The notes under the pieces are model-generated. The model was not told where the DNA came from. It was given only the letters and a program-made list of their open reading frames with translations, and did not search any database. From an uncultured Coriobacteriaceae bacterium (GTDB taxonomy: Bacteria > Actinomycetota > Coriobacteriia > Coriobacteriales > Atopobiaceae): a DNA stretch of 23,090 bases. This document shows, in pieces, positions 22,449 to 23,090 of this stretch (the stretch's first letter is position 1; every line of letters begins with the position of its first letter). The stretch is from contig USBN01000021.1 of the NCBI GenBank assembly GCA_900552935.1, forward strand, positions 1 to 23,090. The letters are read 5' to 3'. The position numbers and the translations under genes were made by a program.

Positions 22449-23090
22449 TGTCTTCACGCGCCAACTCCAGCGTGGCTTCTGCGCGCGGCTCCCGGGTGGG
22501 CCGCGAGGAGTCGTCTGCCTCAAACATAGAGCGCAAGATCATGGGCGTGCCCGCTTCGATCATGAAGCCGAGGCTCTTGTTCGTCGCGGCCATCGTCGCG
22601 CTGACGTGCTTCGGCCTCGTCATGATCTTCTCGGCCTCCTCGATCGAGGCCCTGTCCGAGCAGGGTGACGCCGCGTATTACCTGAAGCGTCAGCTGCTTT
22701 GCATCGGCCTTGGCCTCATACTCGCGTTCTGCACGGGATTCTTCGACTATCACAGCATCTGTTCAAGGCCCGTGCTGCTGTTCCTCTGGGTCGTGACGAT
22801 GGGCATGCTGGTCGTCGTCTTCGTCGCCGGATCGGGCGCCAACGGAGCGACGCGCTGGCTTAGCGTGGGACCGCTCCGCATCCAGCCCTCGGAGTTCGCC
22901 AAGGTGACGGTCTTGTACGCAGCCGCCACGCTTGCCTCGGAGTTCTTTGGCGACCGTGCCACGTCGATTGGCTCGTTCGCGATCACCGCGGGAGTCGCCC
23001 TTGGCGGGCCGCTCGCGCTCATCCTCGTCCAGCCTGACAAGGGAACCACGGGCATCATCGTCTTGATGATCATCTCGCTCGCCTATGCCT
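22448..23090 (+). CDS. ftsW: Division lipid II polymerase FtsW, 3' end outside window
   Basis: SEDS-family membrane glycosyltransferase that polymerises lipid II at the septum with FtsI. 214 complete codons are visible from a GTG at 22448 whose G is the last base of the murD TAG stop, so translation is probably coupled. A hydrophilic N-terminus of about 40 residues is followed by membrane helices (LLFVAAIVALTCFGLVMIFS and others). The SEDS motifs TRWLSVGPLRIQPSEFAK and LVQPDKGTTGI are present; in the latter the aspartate is the presumed catalytic residue. Lysine follows it where most FtsW/RodA proteins have a hydrophobic residue. Calling it FtsW rather than RodA rests on its position in the cluster after murD. 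Confidence 0.93.
   Translation, partial: MSSRANSSVASARGSRVGREESSASNIERKIMGVPASIMKPRLLFVAAIVALTCFGLVMIFSASSIEALSEQGDAAYYLKRQLLCIGLGLILAFCTGFFDYHSICSRPVLLFLWVVTMGMLVVVFVAGSGANGATRWLSVGPLRIQPSEFAKVTVLYAAATLASEFFGDRATSIGSFAITAGVALGGPLALILVQPDKGTTGIIVLMIISLAYA

Overview
The window is high-GC bacterial DNA. The gene set, the strong GGAGG-type ribosome binding sites and occasional GTG/TTG starts suggest an anaerobic or fermentative actinobacterium, most probably of the class Coriobacteriia (Olsenella/Atopobium/Collinsella-like). The lineage call is inference from gene content and style, not from a marker search.

Left part (1-8705) lies almost entirely on the minus strand. Read in transcription order from the right: a tcdA-tatD pair (7015-8705), an FMN nitroreductase (6272-6787), a small ArsC/Spx-fold protein without the usual cysteine (5761-6102), a 3-hydroxyacyl-CoA dehydrogenase (4639-5601), an FNR-type regulator (2885-3625), the pyruvate formate-lyase activase pflA (1816-2550), and pflB, whose 3' end is cut off by the window edge. 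One plus-strand Nudix hydrolase (3895-4479) diverges from the fnr-like gene. A near-consensus FNR box sits upstream of pflA, 41.5 bp from a predicted start site. With the E-xx-SR recognition motif of the neighbouring regulator, this makes fnr-pflA-pflB look like a self-contained oxygen-sensing fermentation module.

Middle part (8823-13535, plus strand): a DUF1846 protein of unknown function, CTP synthase (pyrG) with a leader hairpin that overlaps its Shine-Dalgarno sequence, and a XerD-type tyrosine recombinase starting with TTG. Clear intrinsic terminators follow the DUF1846 gene and pyrG. About 800 bp without a convincing gene (13536-14333) follow xerD. It holds a family of imperfect inverted repeats arranged like a REP doublet, and a possible gene remnant.

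Right part (14334-23090, plus strand) is a division and cell wall (dcw) cluster: mraZ, rsmH, an FtsL-like protein, ftsI, murF, mraY, murD and the start of ftsW, cut by the window edge. murE is absent from its usual place between ftsI and murF. The mraZ promoter carries two TGGGC motifs at 10-bp spacing, the arrangement expected of an MraZ operator. The rsmH-ftsL and mraY-murD gaps contain strong hairpins that could tune expression inside the cluster. No tRNA, rRNA, insertion sequence or CRISPR array was seen.
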